DNA of 32,655 nt. Source: a bacterium (GTDB lineage: Bacteria; Electryoneota; RPQS01). The stretch lies in assembly GCA_016721565.1 (NCBI GenBank), contig JADKHW010000036.1, positions 1 to 32,655 of the forward strand, written 5' to 3'. The notes under the pieces were generated by a model. It did no database searches. It was not told where the DNA came from and was given only the letters and a program-made list of their open reading frames with translations. Positions 1-9,844 of this stretch are shown here, one piece after another. Each line of letters begins with the position of its first letter. The stretch's first letter is position 1. The position numbers were made by a program, and so were the translations under genes.

Positions 1-3000
1 GTCGGTATCTTAAACCTTGCTGGAACGAGCACGGATTGTAATACAATTCAGGTGACTTGGACTTCGCCGGGTGACGCTACGAGCTTTGATGTTTATATGG
101 ACGGGGTGTTCTTAAGCAATGTAGCAACATTTGTAACCCAACCGCTCGGCCTCCCTACCGGCAACGGCCCTTTCTCACACGAAGTCTATTTCGTGTCGCG
201 TAATGAATGCGGCGCGGGTGATACGAGTAACGTTATCGACGTTGCCGTGCAGCAGGCTCCGACTATTCCGACCAACGTGGCGGCATCTGATACGTCGTGC
301 GGATTGGTTTATGTTATGTGGACAGCGTCGAGTGGCGTTGTTGATGGTTACACGATTCTTGAAGACGGAAATGTGGTGGGCACGACCGGACCGGGAGTGA
401 CAACATTCTCTTATGATCCGGGCGACAGCGATGTTCATCAGTACACCGTTTTCGCTTTCAGTACTTCTTGCGGAGTTTCACCGACGTCCACCGCTGACGC
501 AGGCCAGAAGGTCGCTCAGCCGGGTGTCCCGACCAATTTGACGTTTGCAAACAATAGCCGTGACAGCATTCGCGTTTCGTGGACTGCTGCGACTGGTTCA
601 CCTGCGAGCTATGTCATTATTGAAAATGGCGACAGCATTGCTTCGACAACTAGCTTGCATTTCGAATATGTTCCTGCAGGCGGCCCGGGGACTTATGATA
701 TCAGCGTCGCATCCTATTCTACATTCTGCGGCACGGGCACTCAAACCGCGCCGGTTGCGATTGTTCTGTATGCGCAGCCCACGCCTGTAAGCGGGCTGAC
801 GGCCTCAGATAACCGTTGTGACGGTGTGCAGTTGTCCTGGAATCCGTATGTAGGGATAAATGACGGCTTCATAGTTTATCGAAACGGTTCGCTGCTCACG
901 ACGACGGCTGCTGATGCAGTTGGTTACTTTGATGCCGGGGCGACTCTTGGCTCCAATCATTATGCAGTGATTACGCTTTCTAACCTGACAGGTTGTGCAG
1001 AATCAGATTCTGCGACGACGAACGGTACTGTGCTTCCGCTTCCAACTGTCCCGACTAACGTCGCGGCAACTGATACTTCCTGTGCGGACGTGTTTGTTAC
1101 GTGGACGGCTTCAACCGGCACGTTTGACGGCTATATTGTGTATCGCGATGCGGTTCAAATTGCGACCGTGAATGCTCCGGCCACAAGCTACACTGATACG
1201 GGTATTCCCGGTGGAACGACCGCTTCTTACACGGTTGCAGCGTTTGATGACATCTGCGGTACGTCAAGCCAGTCAACAGGAGAAAACGGTACACGTTTAG
1301 AGGGTCCAGCGGCTCCTACTGGTGTCGTTGCGACTGACAATGGCTGTGACCAGATCGATATTACATGGAATGTGGCTCCCGGCGATGTGACCGAATATCG
1401 CGTCTATCGCGGTGGCGTATTCGTTAGCTCTGTTCCGTCTGGCACGACCAGTTACACGGATGCTCCTGCAGCTGGAACATATTCTTATACTGTGACCGCG
1501 TTCAGCACGAACTGCGGTGAAACTGCGCAATCTATTGCTGATAACGGAACCCGTCTTCCGCAAATGGGACAGGTTGTTGCTATTTCAGCTTCGGTTGACA
1601 GTTGTGAAGGTATCCTCGTTACTTGGGAGCAAATGACCGGCGCTGTGAACTATCGTGTGTTCAAAGACGCTGTCTTCCTTGCGCAAGTGAACGCACCGAC
1701 CGGTGAGTATATGGATTTCTCAGTGGCCGAAGGCGTGCAGCACAACTACACTGTTGCTGCGGTAAACACTTGTAATGAAGGTGTTGAATCCAACGCGGTT
1801 GTTGGTTCGCGTGCTGCTACACCAACGCAAGTGACGGGTTTGACCGCAACGACCAACCTTATAAGTCAAGTTTGCTTGAACTGGGCCGACGTGGCTGGTG
1901 AATTGAGCTACCACATCTACCGTGATGCAGTGTTGATTGCTACAAATAGCGCAGACGACGTGGATTATTGTGATATCACGGCTTCGCCGGGTACTACCTA
2001 TACCTATACTGTCGCTGCGGCTAACGTTTGCGGAGAAGGTACGATTTCAGATGGTGCACAAGGTTCGGCGGTGTTCAGCATTGGTCAGGTGACCGGGCTG
2101 AGTGCGACGACGACTGATTGCGCGCAGATCTGCCTGACGTGGACCGATATCAACAATGAAACCGGTTACGAAATTTTGCGTAACAGTACCACGCTGGCAA
2201 CGGTTGGCGCGGGTATCGTCACCTATTGTGATTTGACGGCTGCTCCGGGTGAATGCTTCACTTATACTGTGCGCGGCTTCAACGTGGGCGGCAACGGTCC
2301 GCTTTCGGCTGAAGTTCAAGGTTGTCGCCGGAATATCCCAACACAAGTTACAGGTCTAACTGCGACAAACACGAACTGCAATGCAGTCGTTTTGAATTGG
2401 AATGATGCTACCGACGAAGATCGTTACGATGTCTATCGTGACGGCGCTCTGCTGGTTCAGAACGTTGGGGCGCTGACCTATACGGACAATTCCGCAGTTG
2501 CCGGAGTTGTGTATGCCTACACAATTTTGGCCGTGAATGCTTGTGGCAATGCGCTGCAGAGTGTTGCGGTGAACGGCGTCCGTGCGATGACACCACCGCA
2601 AGTGACGGGTGGAGTTGCGTCGATTGACGTTTGCAACCAGATTGGCTTGAACTGGAGTGATCAGCTTTCGGAACTTGGTTATCGCATCTATCGCGATGGC
2701 AACTTCCTGACGCCAATTGCAACGGTCGGGGCTAACACTACATCGTATGTTGACCCGAGTATTATCGGATCGCATACCTATAACATTCGTGCTTTCAATG
2801 ATTGCGGTAATGGAAACTTGAGTGCCGATATTGTCGGCGTTGGTTTGACTACACCGGGTGTTGCGACAGGTTTGTCGGCCAGTAACAATTGCGGTGATGT
2901 GACTGTCACGTGGACAGCACCGACGACAAGTCCGATTTCGGAATATCACGTCTTACGCAACGGAACCCAAGTGGGCGTCGTGCTTGTCGGAACAACCACG

Positions 3001-6000
3001 TTTGTCGATAACAACGTTCCGGCCGGAACATATACGTATCGTGTCATTACAAATAACGTTTGTGGTGACGGTTCGCAGTCGGCCCAGAGCAACAGCGTGA
3101 CGGTTATTCCGGCGCTGGTGCAAGTGCCGACCTTTACGGCGACGGCGAGTTCATGTTTCTGCATCGACGTGACGTGGGGTAACGTGATTAACGAAGACGG
3201 TTACTACCTCTATTGTGACGGCTTAATCGTTGATACGCTGGGAGCGAATGTAACGTCTACCAATTACTGTCCTGCGGATACGCAATCGTGCGTGGTGCAG
3301 GTTGCTGCGTTCAATGCTTGTGAAATCGGACCGTTGTCGGTTGGCAATTCGGTAACGCCGAATACTTATCCTGCGGCAGTGACCGGATTCTCGGCGAGCG
3401 AGAACATTTGTGACCGAGTTCGTTTGACTTGGAATGCTTACAACCAGCCGGGCGTGACGAGGCTGAAGATTCGTCGTGACGGCGTGGCGATTGCGACTTT
3501 GATTTCGGGCAACACGTCGTTTGAACAGCTTGGCGTGTGGCCGCAGAGCGCATATAGTATCACCGCTTTGCGCGTTTGCGCCGCTGGTGACACGATTGAA
3601 GCGCCGCTGGCAACTGATAACGGCCGTACGGCTCCGACGCCTGTGGCGCCGTCGCAGATGGCTGCTTCGGATGACGGCTGCGGAATAGTGACGGTGACGT
3701 TTACGTTTGCCAATGTGGACGGACAAGACTCGGTAATGGTAAAACGCAACGGCGTTGTCATCGCTCGTCTTGCTGGCGGCATACCCAACGTGCAACGTTC
3801 ATTCGTTGACAATAGCCCGCTTGGTGCGACTGCGACGTATGAGGTTTGCCCTGTGTCGAATCTGTGTGGCCAAGGTGCTTGTGCAAGCGATCTCGGCCAA
3901 GCTGCTCCTACGGCAGGCCTTGTGACTGACGTCACTGCGACCATAGATCGTTGTACCTCGATTCTCGTTGAGTGGACCGGAACGCAATTCGCGCTAAACT
4001 ATCAGGTCCGTCGTAACGGAACATTGATCAATACTGTGCCACAAGGTCAGTTTTCCTACACGGATAACGTGGCTACGGGCACTGTCAATACTTATACGGT
4101 CACTGCGACCAACGCTTGCGGAAGCGGCCCGCAGTCGCAACCTGCGCAAGGTTCGACGATCCCGCTGCCGCCCGTTCCGACCGGTGTGTCGGCTTCGGAC
4201 GGTCTGTGTAACCAAGTTATTGTGACGTGGAATGAAATTGGTGTGGCGACGAGTTATGAAGTGTGGCGAAACAACGCGTTCCTTGCCGATGTGCCGGGCG
4301 GCGTTGAAGTCTATACCGATCTTGCTGTGACGCCGGGTACGAACTACAACTATCAAGTGCGCGGTGTGAACCAGTGCGGCGACGGCAATTTGTCGGCGGC
4401 TACGACCGGTTTCTCGGCGCAAGTGATTACGACAGTGACCAACGTGGTTGCGACGACGAATTTGAATGATCGCGTTCGCATCACTTGGAACAACGTTCCG
4501 CAAGAGACCGGTTACCAGATTCTGCGCGGCTTCCCGGCAGAAGTGATTGCCACAGTTGGCATCGATGTGACCAGCTACAATGACTTCTCAGCGGCTCCGG
4601 GCGAAGAATATGAATACCGCGTTCGCGCGTTTAACGGTTGCGGTGAAGGCGAATTGTCTGCCGTGACTTACGGTTACCGTGTGCCGGTGGATCCGATTCC
4701 GTTCGGTGTGATTACGGTTACGGAAGAACTCTTCGGTTGTATGTCAGCGGTGGCGCAAGATATGGATAACGACGGCGATGCCGATGTTGTGGCCGCCGGT
4801 ATGTTTGCTGACAAGGTCATGTGGTATGAGAACACGGGCACGTGGGATTACATTCCTCATGTTGTGGTTGAAAACTGGGACGGTGCGCGTTCAGTTGCAG
4901 TCGGCGATATTGACGACGACGGCGACATGGACATCGCGGCCGTGGCACAGTTCGCGGATCAGCTTGTCTGGTTCCGCCACAACGCCAACGGCACTTACAC
5001 GACGTTCGTTATCAACAACAACTACGACGGCGCGCGTGACGTTACTATCGTGGACCTTGACCGCGACGGCGACAAGGACCTCGTGACGGCGGCGTGTGAC
5101 GCCAACGATATTTCGTGGTGGCGCAACAACGGTACTGAGACCTTCACCCGCGTCGTGATTGACAACAACTTCGTCGGCGCGCGTACGGTGGAAGTTAAGG
5201 ATATCGGCGGCGACAACGATTGGGACATTCTGGCTTCGGCCTATGAAGGTGGAATGCTTGCTTGGTTCTCGAATAACGGTTCGCAGACGTTTACGCGTAA
5301 CGTTGTTATGCAAGATGTTTATGGTGCGTCGTACATTAACGCTGCTCGTCTGAACGCGGACAACGTGCTTGATATCTACTTCTGTGTCGCGCAGCAACCG
5401 ATGATTGGCTGGATTGACGGAGCGACTCAGGCGTTCCACGAAGTGACGACGTTGGTTCCGTTCCCGCGTGAAATGGACGCTGTAGATATGGATCAAGACA
5501 ATCGCGCGGACTTGTTGCTTGCGGCAAACGAGAATCAAGAAATCTCGTGGTGGCGCAATACCGAGAACCGTTTCTATCGCAACCCGATCACGACGAGCTT
5601 GACGCAGGCATCGGTTGTGCACGGCGGCGACTTTGACAATGACGGCGACAACGACGTGTTGGGCGCAGGCGAAGGCACCATTAAGATTTGGCTGTCGGCG
5701 CTTTCGGATGACACGCACGAAGCTGAATTGGCTATGCCGCAGGATGATGGAACCGATAAGCCGGCGTACAGCCAGTCGATCGTTCCGTTGAACTACGAAT
5801 TGTCCTCAAACTATCCGAATCCGTTTAACCCGATGACTCAAATTCGATTCGGATTACCGGAAGCTCAGAATGTCAAGCTTACTGTGTATGACGTGACAGG
5901 TCGCGAAGTCGCACGTTTGGTTGACGGGTCGTTCGGCGCGGGCTACCATACAGTGACGTTTGATGCGACGAATCTCGCCAGCGGATTGTACCTGTATCGC

Positions 6001-6051
6001 ATCGAAGCGGGTGACTTCGTGTCAAGCCGCAAGATGATTTTGATGAAGTAA
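1..6051 (+). CDS. Giant secreted Fn3-array / FG-GAP propeller protein with type IX sorting tail (5' partial)
   Basis: The frame is open from base 1, so the gene starts upstream; 2016 residues are visible. Residues 1 to about 1560 form 18 tandem Fn3-like repeats of 80-95 residues (the first one cut). Each has a strand ending in W (for example VTW, LSW, LNW), a Y.V.RDG-type segment and a closing CG.G motif. Fourteen repeats carry one Cys before the W strand and one near the end, suggesting an intradomain disulfide. Residues from about 1565 to 1900 hold about seven FG-GAP/VCBS blades with DxDxDG calcium loops (DMDNDGDAD, DIDDDGDMD, DLDRDGDKD). The last 90 residues start with SNYPNPFNP and end in ASGLYLYRIEAGDFVSSRKM plus ILMK, the FlgD-Ig-like tail recognised by type IX secretion. 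It is probably exported and surface-attached or released. An adhesin or matrix role is inference; no catalytic domain is visible. Confidence 0.9.
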   Translation, partial: VGILNLAGTSTDCNTIQVTWTSPGDATSFDVYMDGVFLSNVATFVTQPLGLPTGNGPFSHEVYFVSRNECGAGDTSNVIDVAVQQAPTIPTNVAASDTSCGLVYVMWTASSGVVDGYTILEDGNVVGTTGPGVTTFSYDPGDSDVHQYTVFAFSTSCGVSPTSTADAGQKVAQPGVPTNLTFANNSRDSIRVSWTAATGSPASYVIIENGDSIASTTSLHFEYVPAGGPGTYDISVASYSTFCGTGTQTAPVAIVLYAQPTPVSGLTASDNRCDGVQLSWNPYVGINDGFIVYRNGSLLTTTAADAVGYFDAGATLGSNHYAVITLSNLTGCAESDSATTNGTVLPLPTVPTNVAATDTSCADVFVTWTASTGTFDGYIVYRDAVQIATVNAPATSYTDTGIPGGTTASYTVAAFDDICGTSSQSTGENGTRLEGPAAPTGVVATDNGCDQIDITWNVAPGDVTEYRVYRGGVFVSSVPSGTTSYTDAPAAGTYSYTVTAFSTNCGETAQSIADNGTRLPQMGQVVAISASVDSCEGILVTWEQMTGAVNYRVFKDAVFLAQVNAPTGEYMDFSVAEGVQHNYTVAAVNTCNEGVESNAVVGSRAATPTQVTGLTATTNLISQVCLNWADVAGELSYHIYRDAVLIATNSADDVDYCDITASPGTTYTYTVAAANVCGEGTISDGAQGSAVFSIGQVTGLSATTTDCAQICLTWTDINNETGYEILRNSTTLATVGAGIVTYCDLTAAPGECFTYTVRGFNVGGNGPLSAEVQGCRRNIPTQVTGLTATNTNCNAVVLNWNDATDEDRYDVYRDGALLVQNVGALTYTDNSAVAGVVYAYTILAVNACGNALQSVAVNGVRAMTPPQVTGGVASIDVCNQIGLNWSDQLSELGYRIYRDGNFLTPIATVGANTTSYVDPSIIGSHTYNIRAFNDCGNGNLSADIVGVGLTTPGVATGLSASNNCGDVTVTWTAPTTSPISEYHVLRNGTQVGVVLVGTTTFVDNNVPAGTYTYRVITNNVCGDGSQSAQSNSVTVIPALVQVPTFTATASSCFCIDVTWGNVINEDGYYLYCDGLIVDTLGANVTSTNYCPADTQSCVVQVAAFNACEIGPLSVGNSVTPNTYPAAVTGFSASENICDRVRLTWNAYNQPGVTRLKIRRDGVAIATLISGNTSFEQLGVWPQSAYSITALRVCAAGDTIEAPLATDNGRTAPTPVAPSQMAASDDGCGIVTVTFTFANVDGQDSVMVKRNGVVIARLAGGIPNVQRSFVDNSPLGATATYEVCPVSNLCGQGACASDLGQAAPTAGLVTDVTATIDRCTSILVEWTGTQFALNYQVRRNGTLINTVPQGQFSYTDNVATGTVNTYTVTATNACGSGPQSQPAQGSTIPLPPVPTGVSASDGLCNQVIVTWNEIGVATSYEVWRNNAFLADVPGGVEVYTDLAVTPGTNYNYQVRGVNQCGDGNLSAATTGFSAQVITTVTNVVATTNLNDRVRITWNNVPQETGYQILRGFPAEVIATVGIDVTSYNDFSAAPGEEYEYRVRAFNGCGEGELSAVTYGYRVPVDPIPFGVITVTEELFGCMSAVAQDMDNDGDADVVAAGMFADKVMWYENTGTWDYIPHVVVENWDGARSVAVGDIDDDGDMDIAAVAQFADQLVWFRHNANGTYTTFVINNNYDGARDVTIVDLDRDGDKDLVTAACDANDISWWRNNGTETFTRVVIDNNFVGARTVEVKDIGGDNDWDILASAYEGGMLAWFSNNGSQTFTRNVVMQDVYGASYINAARLNADNVLDIYFCVAQQPMIGWIDGATQAFHEVTTLVPFPREMDAVDMDQDNRADLLLAANENQEISWWRNTENRFYRNPITTSLTQASVVHGGDFDNDGDNDVLGAGEGTIKIWLSALSDDTHEAELAMPQDDGTDKPAYSQSIVPLNYELSSNYPNPFNPMTQIRFGLPEAQNVKLTVYDVTGREVARLVDGSFGAGYHTVTFDATNLASGLYLYRIEAGDFVSSRKMILMK

Positions 6052-6084
6052 TGCGAACCCGCGAAACGGTTTGCATCTGAAATA

Positions 6085-6117
6085 CACAAAGCGACGGAGT
6101 AACTCCGTCGCTTTGTG
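6085..6117 (+). terminator. Hairpin after the giant secreted protein gene
   Basis: A perfect 15-bp stem (6085-6099 with 6103-6117) closes a 3-base loop, 34 bases after the stop codon. It is followed by CTTGTAATAT and not by a clean T run, so intrinsic termination is likely but not certain. Confidence 0.65.
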
Positions 6118-6173
6118 CTTGTAATATGTGGTCCTGACCTTGCTCACTTCAACCGGAACTACCGGAGCAAAAT

Positions 6174-8195
6174 ATGTCTGATGCCTTGGATCGTCTGAGT
6201 ATCAATACAGTGCGTGGACTAGCGATTGATGCGGTACAAGCAGCCAATTCTGGTCACCCTGGCCTGCCGCTCGGAGCGGCAGTGATGGGCTATACAATTT
6301 TTCAGAAACACTTGCGGCACAATCCGCTTGACCCCGCCTGGGTGAATCGTGATCGATTTGTCTTATCGGCCGGACATGGGTGTGCGCTGCTTTATTCGCT
6401 GCTGCATTTGACGGGTTACGATCTGCCGATGGAGCAGTTGAAGAAATTTCGTCAATGGGAGAGTATTACTCCGGGGCATCCGGAATTGGGCATGACTCCG
6501 GGTGTGGAAGCTACGACTGGACCGCTTGGTCAGGGTGTGGGCAATATAGTCGGTATTGCAATTGCCCGTGACATGCTTGCCTCAATGTTCAATTGTGAAG
6601 GACATGAGATAATCAATTTTCGCGTTTTTGGCATTTGTTCAGACGGCGATTTGATGGAAGGCGTTGCGTCGGAAGCAGCATCTCTGGCCGGACATCTGGG
6701 ATTAGGATCGATTGTGATGCTCTATGACGATAATCACATTACGATTGACGGCTCGACAGAGCTTTCATTTACCGAAGACGTCGGTGCGCGTTTTGAGAGT
6801 TATGGATGGCATGTACTGGCTTGCGATGGCATGGATGCAGACGAGGTTGATCAGGCGATTCACGAAGGCATTGCCGAAACGGAACGTCCAACATTGATCC
6901 GCTGCCGCACCCAGATTGGATTTGGCTCGCCGAATCGCGCAGGCACTTCAAAGGTACATGGCTCACCGCTCGGGGATGAAGAGCTTATTTTGACGAAGAA
7001 ATCGCTTGGCCTGCCGGTGACTGAGAAATTCTATGTGCCGTCAGAAGTTTTCAAACACATGGGCGCGGCACGGCAAACGGGTGTGGAACGCCAATCGGTG
7101 TGGCAGAGTTCTTTAGAAAAGGCCTTTGTGGCAAATCCGGGTTTGCAGCACCGTTGGCAACAATTTTGGTCGCGCAGATTGCCTGAGAATTGGGCTGACA
7201 AACTTCCGGTGTGGAATACTACGGATAAGCCCATTGCAACGCGCAAAGCTTCAGAGATGTGTTTGCATGCGGCGACGGAATTACCGTGGATCGTCGGCGG
7301 CAGTGCAGATTTGGTGGAATCGAATCTCACATATCTTGAAGGTAAAGGCGATTTTCAACGTGATCATCGTTCGGGCCGCAACATCCGCTTTGGTATTCGC
7401 GAGCACGGTATGGGCGCTATCTTAAATGGTCTGGCCAGTAGCGCGCCGTTCATCACGTTTGGCGCGACGTTTATGAACTTCCTTGATTATATGAAGCCGT
7501 CGGTACGTATTGCGGCGCTGTCGCATTTGCCCGTGTTGTATATTTTTACGCACGACAGTATTGGTTTGGGCGAGGACGGGCCGACGCATCAACCAATTGA
7601 GCATTTGACGCACATGCGCGCCACGCCGAATCTGTGGACAATGAGACCCGCCGATGCAAATGAAACCGCGCAATGCTATCGTATCGCACTCGAAAGAACT
7701 GACGGCCCCGTTGCTTTATGTTTGACTCGTCAGGTGTTGCCGATTCTTGAGTATGCGGGTGAGCGCTTGCCGGTTGAGTTAGGCGCATACGTTCTTGCGG
7801 ATGCGAAGAACGAATCACCTGAGATCATACTCATGGCCAGCGGCAGTGAAGTCGAGATTGCGCTGGGCGCAAAAGCAATGCTCGAAAAAGAAGGCATCGC
7901 GACACGCGTGGTGTCTGCTCCTTGTGTAGAGTTGTTTGACAAACAACCTCAGACGTATCGCGAACAAGTGCTGCCGAGCAAGGTGCGCGCGCGCGTGGCT
8001 GTGGAAGCGGGAGCAACTCTGGGTTGGTGGAAATACGTCGGACTGGACGGTGACGTTGTCGGACTTGATCACTTTGGCGCATCCGCTCCGGCAAAAACGC
8101 TATATGAGAAATTCGGTTTGACGGCGGAGAATGTTGCACGGCGAGCAATGTCCATGCGTGAAAACGTGCGTTCAGCTTCGGGAGTTTTGAAATGA
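6174..8195 (+). CDS. tkt: Transketolase
   Basis: Cytoplasmic thiamine-diphosphate enzyme that moves two-carbon ketol units between pentose phosphate and glycolytic sugars, producing erythrose-4-phosphate or ribose-5-phosphate. The 673 residues match the family length. Visible motifs: GHPGLPLG near residue 27, LSAGHG near 65, GPLGQG near 116, the cofactor/Mg motif SDGDLMEG (156-163) completed by YDDN at 184-187, GIREHGMGAI in the central domain, and THDSIGLGEDGPTHQP in the pyrimidine-binding domain. The first residue of the usual GDG triplet is Ser here. The ATG at 6174 is chosen because GGAG lies 6 bases upstream. The stop overlaps the start of rpiB by 4 bases (ATGA), so the two are translationally coupled. 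I see no convincing promoter in the short gap upstream. Confidence 0.96.
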   Translation: MSDALDRLSINTVRGLAIDAVQAANSGHPGLPLGAAVMGYTIFQKHLRHNPLDPAWVNRDRFVLSAGHGCALLYSLLHLTGYDLPMEQLKKFRQWESITPGHPELGMTPGVEATTGPLGQGVGNIVGIAIARDMLASMFNCEGHEIINFRVFGICSDGDLMEGVASEAASLAGHLGLGSIVMLYDDNHITIDGSTELSFTEDVGARFESYGWHVLACDGMDADEVDQAIHEGIAETERPTLIRCRTQIGFGSPNRAGTSKVHGSPLGDEELILTKKSLGLPVTEKFYVPSEVFKHMGAARQTGVERQSVWQSSLEKAFVANPGLQHRWQQFWSRRLPENWADKLPVWNTTDKPIATRKASEMCLHAATELPWIVGGSADLVESNLTYLEGKGDFQRDHRSGRNIRFGIREHGMGAILNGLASSAPFITFGATFMNFLDYMKPSVRIAALSHLPVLYIFTHDSIGLGEDGPTHQPIEHLTHMRATPNLWTMRPADANETAQCYRIALERTDGPVALCLTRQVLPILEYAGERLPVELGAYVLADAKNESPEIILMASGSEVEIALGAKAMLEKEGIATRVVSAPCVELFDKQPQTYREQVLPSKVRARVAVEAGATLGWWKYVGLDGDVVGLDHFGASAPAKTLYEKFGLTAENVARRAMSMRENVRSASGVLK

Positions 8196-8641
8196 AACTT
8201 GCGGTTGGAAGTGATCATGCTGGATTCGCACTTAAGAAAGAGTTGGTTGAATGGCTAACCTCGCAAGGGCATATGGTTGTTGATGTAGGAACACATTCGA
8301 CCGATGCGGCGGACTATCCAGACTTTGCGCAGAAGGTCAGCCACGAAGTGATTGAACATCGAGCTGAACGCGGGATCATCGTATGCGGAAGCGGAGTTGG
8401 TGCGTGCGTTGCGGCCAACAAAATCAAGGGAATTCGCGCGGGGATGTGTCATGACACGTTTTCGGCTCGTCAGGGAGTGGACGACGACGACATGAACACA
8501 TTGTGCTTAGGCGCGCGTATTATAGGCGGAGAACTCGCGCGCGAAGTGGTTAAGGCATTTCTGAACGCGAAATTCTCGGGACTCGAACGGCATCAACGGC
8601 GACTGAACAAGGTTCTCGCCATCGAGGCTGCCGGAAAGTAA
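8192..8641 (+). CDS. rpiB: Ribose-5-phosphate isomerase B (RpiB/LacAB family)
   Basis: Interconverts ribose-5-phosphate and ribulose-5-phosphate. The 149 residues match the family. Motifs: GSDHAG (residues 7-12), YPDFA near 42, and VCGSGVGACVAANK with the catalytic-base Cys at 65. In the segment that in E. coli RpiB contains AHNDAQ (ring-opening His99 and Asn100), this protein reads DDDDMN, so both residues are replaced by Asp; the same loop occurs in a subset of RpiB-like proteins. The C-terminus runs to about 15 residues after FSGLERHQRR. It lies between tkt and tal, overlapping tkt by 4 bases. LacA/B-type sugar isomerase activity is the alternative, but the neighbours favour pentose phosphate metabolism. 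Confidence 0.93.
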   Translation: MKLAVGSDHAGFALKKELVEWLTSQGHMVVDVGTHSTDAADYPDFAQKVSHEVIEHRAERGIIVCGSGVGACVAANKIKGIRAGMCHDTFSARQGVDDDDMNTLCLGARIIGGELAREVVKAFLNAKFSGLERHQRRLNKVLAIEAAGK

Positions 8642-8667
8642 GCGAACTAATAAATTAGGAGATAGAG

Positions 8668-9768
8668 ATGAGTCATCCGATTATGAAAGCTACGCTCGAC
8701 TTAGGGCAGTCGCTATGGCTTGATTACATCAGTCGTGAATTGATGGATTCCGGCGGTCTTGAACGCCACGTTGCCGAAGGGTTGCGGGGCATGACGTCTA
8801 ATCCGACGATTTTTGAGAAGGCGATTTCCGGCAGCACGGACTACGATAACGATATTCGCAAAGGCATCGCAAGTGATCTTTCGGCAAGCGACGTGTTTGA
8901 GAATCTCGCGGTATCTGACGTTGCGCGTGCGTGCAACATGCTGTCTGGAGTCTATAACGATTCCAAAGGCGTGGATGGCTACGTAAGTTTGGAGGTCTCA
9001 CCGACGCTTGCGCATGACACAAAGGGCACCGTGCAGGAAGCGCTGCGATTGTGGGAACGAGTGAATCGTCCCAATCTTATGATCAAGGTTCCGGGTACTT
9101 CGGCTGGGATTCCCGCCGTACTGGAACTTTTGACGCGTGGCGTAAATGTGAACATCACGCTGCTGTTTACATTTGATCAATACAAACAGGTGCTCGAAAC
9201 GTATATACAAGCGTTGGAATCGCGGCATGCGTCGGGTCAGAACCTTGTTCAAATGGCTTCGGTGGCAAGCTTTTTCATCAGCCGAATTGACTCGGTGGCG
9301 GATGCCCAGCTTGAGAAATTGGGACGAAAGGATTTGATGGCGAAAGGCGCGATTGCGAACGCGTGTGTGGCGTATAAGCACTTTCAAGATGTGACGGCTT
9401 CACCGCGCTGGCAGAAGCTTGCACAAGCTGGAGCACGCGTGCAGCGGCCGCTGTGGGCTTCAACATCAACTAAGAATCCCGAGTACTCCGACGTGCTCTA
9501 TATTGAAGAGTTGATCGCGGATCACACCGTGAACACGGTTCCGCCGCAGACATTGTCGGCGTTCAAAGATCACGGCAAGCCCTCGCTAAGATTGCTGAAG
9601 AATATGGAGACCGCAGACAAGACTTTAGCAGAGATGAAGACTCTTGGCGTGAATATTGACAAGATCGCGTTTGACTTGATTGAGGACGGTGTGGTCAAGT
9701 TTGGGCAGTCATTTGATGCGATGCTTGGTGCAATCAATTCGAAACTCAAAGCTGGAGCGACGGCATAA
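8668..9768 (+). CDS. tal: Transaldolase (long TalAB-like form)
   Basis: Transfers dihydroxyacetone units between sedoheptulose-7-phosphate or fructose-6-phosphate and aldose phosphates through a Schiff base. The 366 residues fit the longer bacterial class seen next to tkt. Motifs: GMTSNPTIFEKAI near residue 41, VNVNITLLF near 155, and the active-site Lys at 140 in NLMIKVPGTSAGIPAV. A good ribosome binding site (AGGAGA, 8658-8663) precedes the ATG, 26 bases after rpiB, so tkt-rpiB-tal read as one operon. No epimerase (rpe) is present, so the non-oxidative branch is complete here except for that enzyme. The gene ends at a shared bidirectional terminator facing the carbonic anhydrase gene. Confidence 0.96.
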   Translation: MSHPIMKATLDLGQSLWLDYISRELMDSGGLERHVAEGLRGMTSNPTIFEKAISGSTDYDNDIRKGIASDLSASDVFENLAVSDVARACNMLSGVYNDSKGVDGYVSLEVSPTLAHDTKGTVQEALRLWERVNRPNLMIKVPGTSAGIPAVLELLTRGVNVNITLLFTFDQYKQVLETYIQALESRHASGQNLVQMASVASFFISRIDSVADAQLEKLGRKDLMAKGAIANACVAYKHFQDVTASPRWQKLAQAGARVQRPLWASTSTKNPEYSDVLYIEELIADHTVNTVPPQTLSAFKDHGKPSLRLLKNMETADKTLAEMKTLGVNIDKIAFDLIEDGVVKFGQSFDAMLGAINSKLKAGATA

Positions 9769-9788
9769 ATCAAAATGCTATGCAATAT

Positions 9789-9825
9789 AAAGCGGCAGAC
9801 CGATATGGCCTGCCGCTTTTTATTT
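9789..9825. terminator. Bidirectional intrinsic terminator between tal and carbonic anhydrase
   Basis: A 10-bp stem (9789-9798 with 9810-9819) is followed on the plus strand by a T-rich tract (TTTTTATTT) and is flanked by A residues on the other side. It can therefore serve both convergent genes. Confidence 0.8.
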
Positions 9826-9844
9826 GCGAACTATCGCAGCGCGA

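Noticed and set aside
2356..4503. Long minus-strand open frames of 170-200 codons inside the Fn3 gene
   Set aside because: They are antisense to a clearly coding repeat array, lack ribosome binding sites and have Arg/His-rich, low-complexity translations typical of shadows.
52..4690. CRISPR-like or satellite DNA in the repeated left end
   Set aside because: The repeats are conserved only at protein level, have a codon-periodic pattern and belong to one open frame.
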